From Cyanobium gracile_A (lineage in GTDB: Bacteria; Cyanobacteriota; Cyanobacteriia; PCC-6307; Cyanobiaceae), in NCBI RefSeq assembly GCF_034931305.1, contig NZ_JAYGHY010000089.1:1-7727 (forward strand): a DNA stretch of 7,727 bases. The letters are read 5' to 3'. Under the pieces are notes generated by a model. It saw only the letters and a program-made list of their open reading frames with translations. It had not been told where the DNA came from and did no database searches. Made by a program: the position numbers and the translations under genes. Below are positions 6,288 to 7,727 of the stretch, piece after piece. Each line of letters begins with the position of its first letter. The first letter of the stretch is position 1.

Positions 6288-7114
6288 CCACCCCCCGCGA
6301 CACCCTGCCCGAAACCCTCTCCGGCCTGCACGAGCCGGCCGTGGTGGAGCTGCCCCCCGGCCGCCCCTGGCTGGCCCTCTCCGAGCTCAACCGCCTCATC
6401 CGCCAGCAGGGCCAGGCCCGCCCCCTGGCCCGGGCCTGGCTGCTCGACCAGCTGGTGCACGCCATTCCCCTGCCCGCCGACCAGGAGAAGGCCCTGATGG
6501 CGGCCTTCCTCGAACGCCGTGGCATCACCGCCGACGACCAGGTGCCCGCCTGGCTGGCGGAACGCAACCTCGCCTTCGACGACCTGCGCATCCTCGCCAC
6601 CCAGAAGCAGCGCCTGCAGCGCCTGGTGCGCTGCCGCTGGGCCGATGAGGTGGAGGTGCGCTTCCTGCAGCGCAAGCCCGAGCTCGACCAGGTGGTCTAT
6701 TCCCTGCTGCGGGTCGACGACGAAGACCTCGCCGCCGAACTGCACCACCAGATCGCAGAGGGCGAAGCCGATTTCGACAGCCTCGCCCCCATCCACTCCG
6801 CCGGCCCCGAGCGCCATTGCCGCGGCCAGATCGGCCCCCTCTCCCTGGCCGCCGGCCACGAGAGCCTGGTGAGCCGCCTGCGCCGCGGCCGCCCCGGCCA
6901 GCTGTTCGAGCCCTTCCAGGCCGGCGACAGCTGGGTGGTGCTGAGGCTCGAACAGTTCCTGCCCGCTGAGTTGAACGAAGCCACCAGGGAGCGCATGATG
7001 GGCGAACTCTTCGACGAATGGCTCGAGCAGCGGGTGCGGCTTCTCCTTGAGGGCCAGCCCCTGCCCCCCCTCGACGCCTTGCTCGCCCTGCTGCAGGAGG
7101 ACCCGGCCCCATGA
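6284..7114 (+). CDS. Parvulin/SurA-like peptidyl-prolyl isomerase of an export operon
   Basis: A 276-residue protein. Residues about 27-130 form a helical, SurA-N-like segment (WLALSELNRLIRQQGQARPL, then helices to FLQRKPE). Residues about 133-228 match a diverged PpiC/parvulin fold: DQVVYSLLRV, AAELHHQIAEGEADFDSLA, HSAGPERHCRGQIGPLSL, then GQLFEPFQAGDSWVVLRLEQF. The C-terminus (230-276) is again helical, with LFDEWLEQRVRLLLEG. Cyanobacteria often carry such a protein next to type I secretion genes, where it may help the exported substrate stay foldable. No signal peptide is visible, so if intact it acts on the cytoplasmic side. The usual Gly-Gly of the parvulin loop reads Arg-Gly (180-181), so isomerase activity is uncertain and it could be a chaperone. 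It starts inside the glycosyltransferase's stop (ATGA) with AGGTG eight bases upstream, and ends in another ATGA overlap. Confidence 0.8.
   Translation: MTTPRDTLPETLSGLHEPAVVELPPGRPWLALSELNRLIRQQGQARPLARAWLLDQLVHAIPLPADQEKALMAAFLERRGITADDQVPAWLAERNLAFDDLRILATQKQRLQRLVRCRWADEVEVRFLQRKPELDQVVYSLLRVDDEDLAAELHHQIAEGEADFDSLAPIHSAGPERHCRGQIGPLSLAAGHESLVSRLRRGRPGQLFEPFQAGDSWVVLRLEQFLPAELNEATRERMMGELFDEWLEQRVRLLLEGQPLPPLDALLALLQEDPAP
7095..7100 (+). promoter_or_regulatory. Shine-Dalgarno of the cNMP-domain gene
   Basis: A consensus AGGAGG ends ten bases before the ATG at 7111, within the last codons of the isomerase gene. It is the strongest ribosome-binding site seen in the window and supports efficient translation of the last gene in the cassette. 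Confidence 0.65.
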
Positions 7115-7727
7115 CCTCCTCCCCCGGCGCCGTAAGCGGCCTGCTCAACGACTTCACCCCCTTCGAGCGCCTTCCCGCCGCCCGCCTCGAAGCCATCGAT
7201 CCCCTGCTGGAGCCCCGCCGCTTCCGCATCGGCCAGACGCTGCTGCGCCCGGACGTGCTGCCCGAAGGCCTGCTGCTGATCTGCAGCGGCCAGCTGCGCA
7301 GCCTCGGCCCCAGCCCCAGCGGCCGCGGTCTGCGCACCATCGAACGCCTCGGCCCCGGCACCATCGCCGGCTGGGCCGGCCTGCTGCGCCGCGCCCCCTG
7401 CGAGCACCTGCGCGCCACCACCGAGGTGGAGGCCCTCCACCTGCCCGCCGCCGCCTTCCGCGACCTGCTCGCCGGCCATCCCGAGTTCGCCGCCTGGTTC
7501 GCCAACCAGCCCAGCGCCGCCGAACTCCACGCCCTGCTCCTCGGCCTGGCCAAGCGGGATCCCCTCGGCGAAGCCCTCCTCGACGACTGGCCCCTGCCCG
7601 CCGAGCAGGTGCGCCTGCGCAGCCTGCGGCCCGGCGCCCCCCCCGAACTCGGCCTGCCCCCCGGCTTCCGCTGGTACGCCAGCAGCGGCCTGCCCCTGGC
7701 CGAACCCTGGAGCGATCGCCCCCTGGT
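7111..7727 (+). CDS. cNMP-binding-domain protein, probable peptidase-type ABC exporter (partial)
   Basis: 205 codons are visible before the window ends, with no stop. Residues about 12-135 match a cyclic-nucleotide-binding-like beta-barrel: FTPFERLPAARLEAIDPLLE, then RRFRIGQTLLRPDVLPEGLLLICSGQLRSL, then LGPGTIAGWAGLLRR and a hinge helix PAAAFRDLLAGHPEFAAWF. The nucleotide phosphate loop is not canonical, so ligand binding is doubtful. Residues about 136-205 are a linker. In cyanobacteria this N-terminus typically leads into a C39-peptidase-like domain, a six-helix membrane domain and an ATPase, making an inner-membrane type I exporter of the HlyB/HetC type. The upstream parvulin gene supports that reading, but the ABC part itself is outside the window. 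A Crp-like regulator is less likely, because the sequence continues without a helix-turn-helix. The start overlaps the upstream stop as ATGA. Confidence 0.72.
   Translation, partial: MTSSPGAVSGLLNDFTPFERLPAARLEAIDPLLEPRRFRIGQTLLRPDVLPEGLLLICSGQLRSLGPSPSGRGLRTIERLGPGTIAGWAGLLRRAPCEHLRATTEVEALHLPAAAFRDLLAGHPEFAAWFANQPSAAELHALLLGLAKRDPLGEALLDDWPLPAEQVRLRSLRPGAPPELGLPPGFRWYASSGLPLAEPWSDRPL
7712..7719. repeat. HIP1 octamer (GCGATCGC)
   Basis: This is a single exact copy of the highly iterated palindrome common in many cyanobacterial genomes, lying inside the last coding region. It is weak support for a cyanobacterial origin; no other exact copy was found on reading. Confidence 0.7.

Noticed and set aside
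6525..7553. 342- and 277-residue minus-strand open frames over the isomerase and cNMP genes
   Set aside because: Both are low-complexity Arg/Gly/Ser/Ala sequences, shadows of the plus-strand genes supported by ATGA overlaps and an AGGAGG site.

Overview
The window is GC-rich DNA whose genes strongly prefer G or C at the third codon position. Several protein types in it are familiar from picocyanobacteria (Cyanobium and the marine or brackish Synechococcus): a beta-domain/GT2/GT4 glycosyltransferase, a short tetratricopeptide-like protein with a Trp-Leu-Arg-Tyr-Gly-Val-Ala motif, and a degenerate parvulin protein directly before a cyclic-nucleotide-binding export protein. One copy of the cyanobacterial HIP1 octamer (GCGATCGC) lies at 7712-7719. 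I infer a Cyanobium/Synechococcus-like cyanobacterium. The protein evidence is better than the single HIP1 copy.

Layout. The left part (1-3355) reads entirely on the minus strand. In transcription order it holds a 661-residue protein of unknown function (3355-1370), a small helical TPR-like protein whose start touches its stop (1370-1029), a 98-base gap, a Phd/YefM-type antitoxin and VapC PIN-domain toxin with overlapping ends (930-266), a 153-base gap, and the first 37 codons of a DUF6880-like gene that leaves the window at base 1. The right part (3354-7727) reads on the plus strand. It holds a 977-residue two-domain glycosyltransferase, a 276-residue parvulin-like peptidyl-prolyl isomerase, and the first 205 codons of a protein with an N-terminal cyclic-nucleotide-binding-like domain, probably a peptidase-type ABC exporter.

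How the genes work together. The three plus-strand genes are joined by two ATGA stop/start overlaps, so they form a tight, probably translationally coupled cassette. The isomerase plus cNMP-domain protein looks like the front of a type I (HlyB/HetC-like) export operon. The glycosyltransferase heading it suggests that the exported product or a surface polymer is glycosylated by the same unit; this is inference. The divergent 661-residue protein ends in what looks like a degenerate copy of a GT-D-like domain often seen with cyanobacterial sugar-transfer genes, and its start codon shares bases with that of the glycosyltransferase. That makes a compact two-sided surface-glycan/export locus. The toxin-antitoxin pair has looser codon use than its neighbours and looks like accessory cargo.

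No tRNA, rRNA, CRISPR array, insertion sequence or clear intrinsic terminator was recognised.
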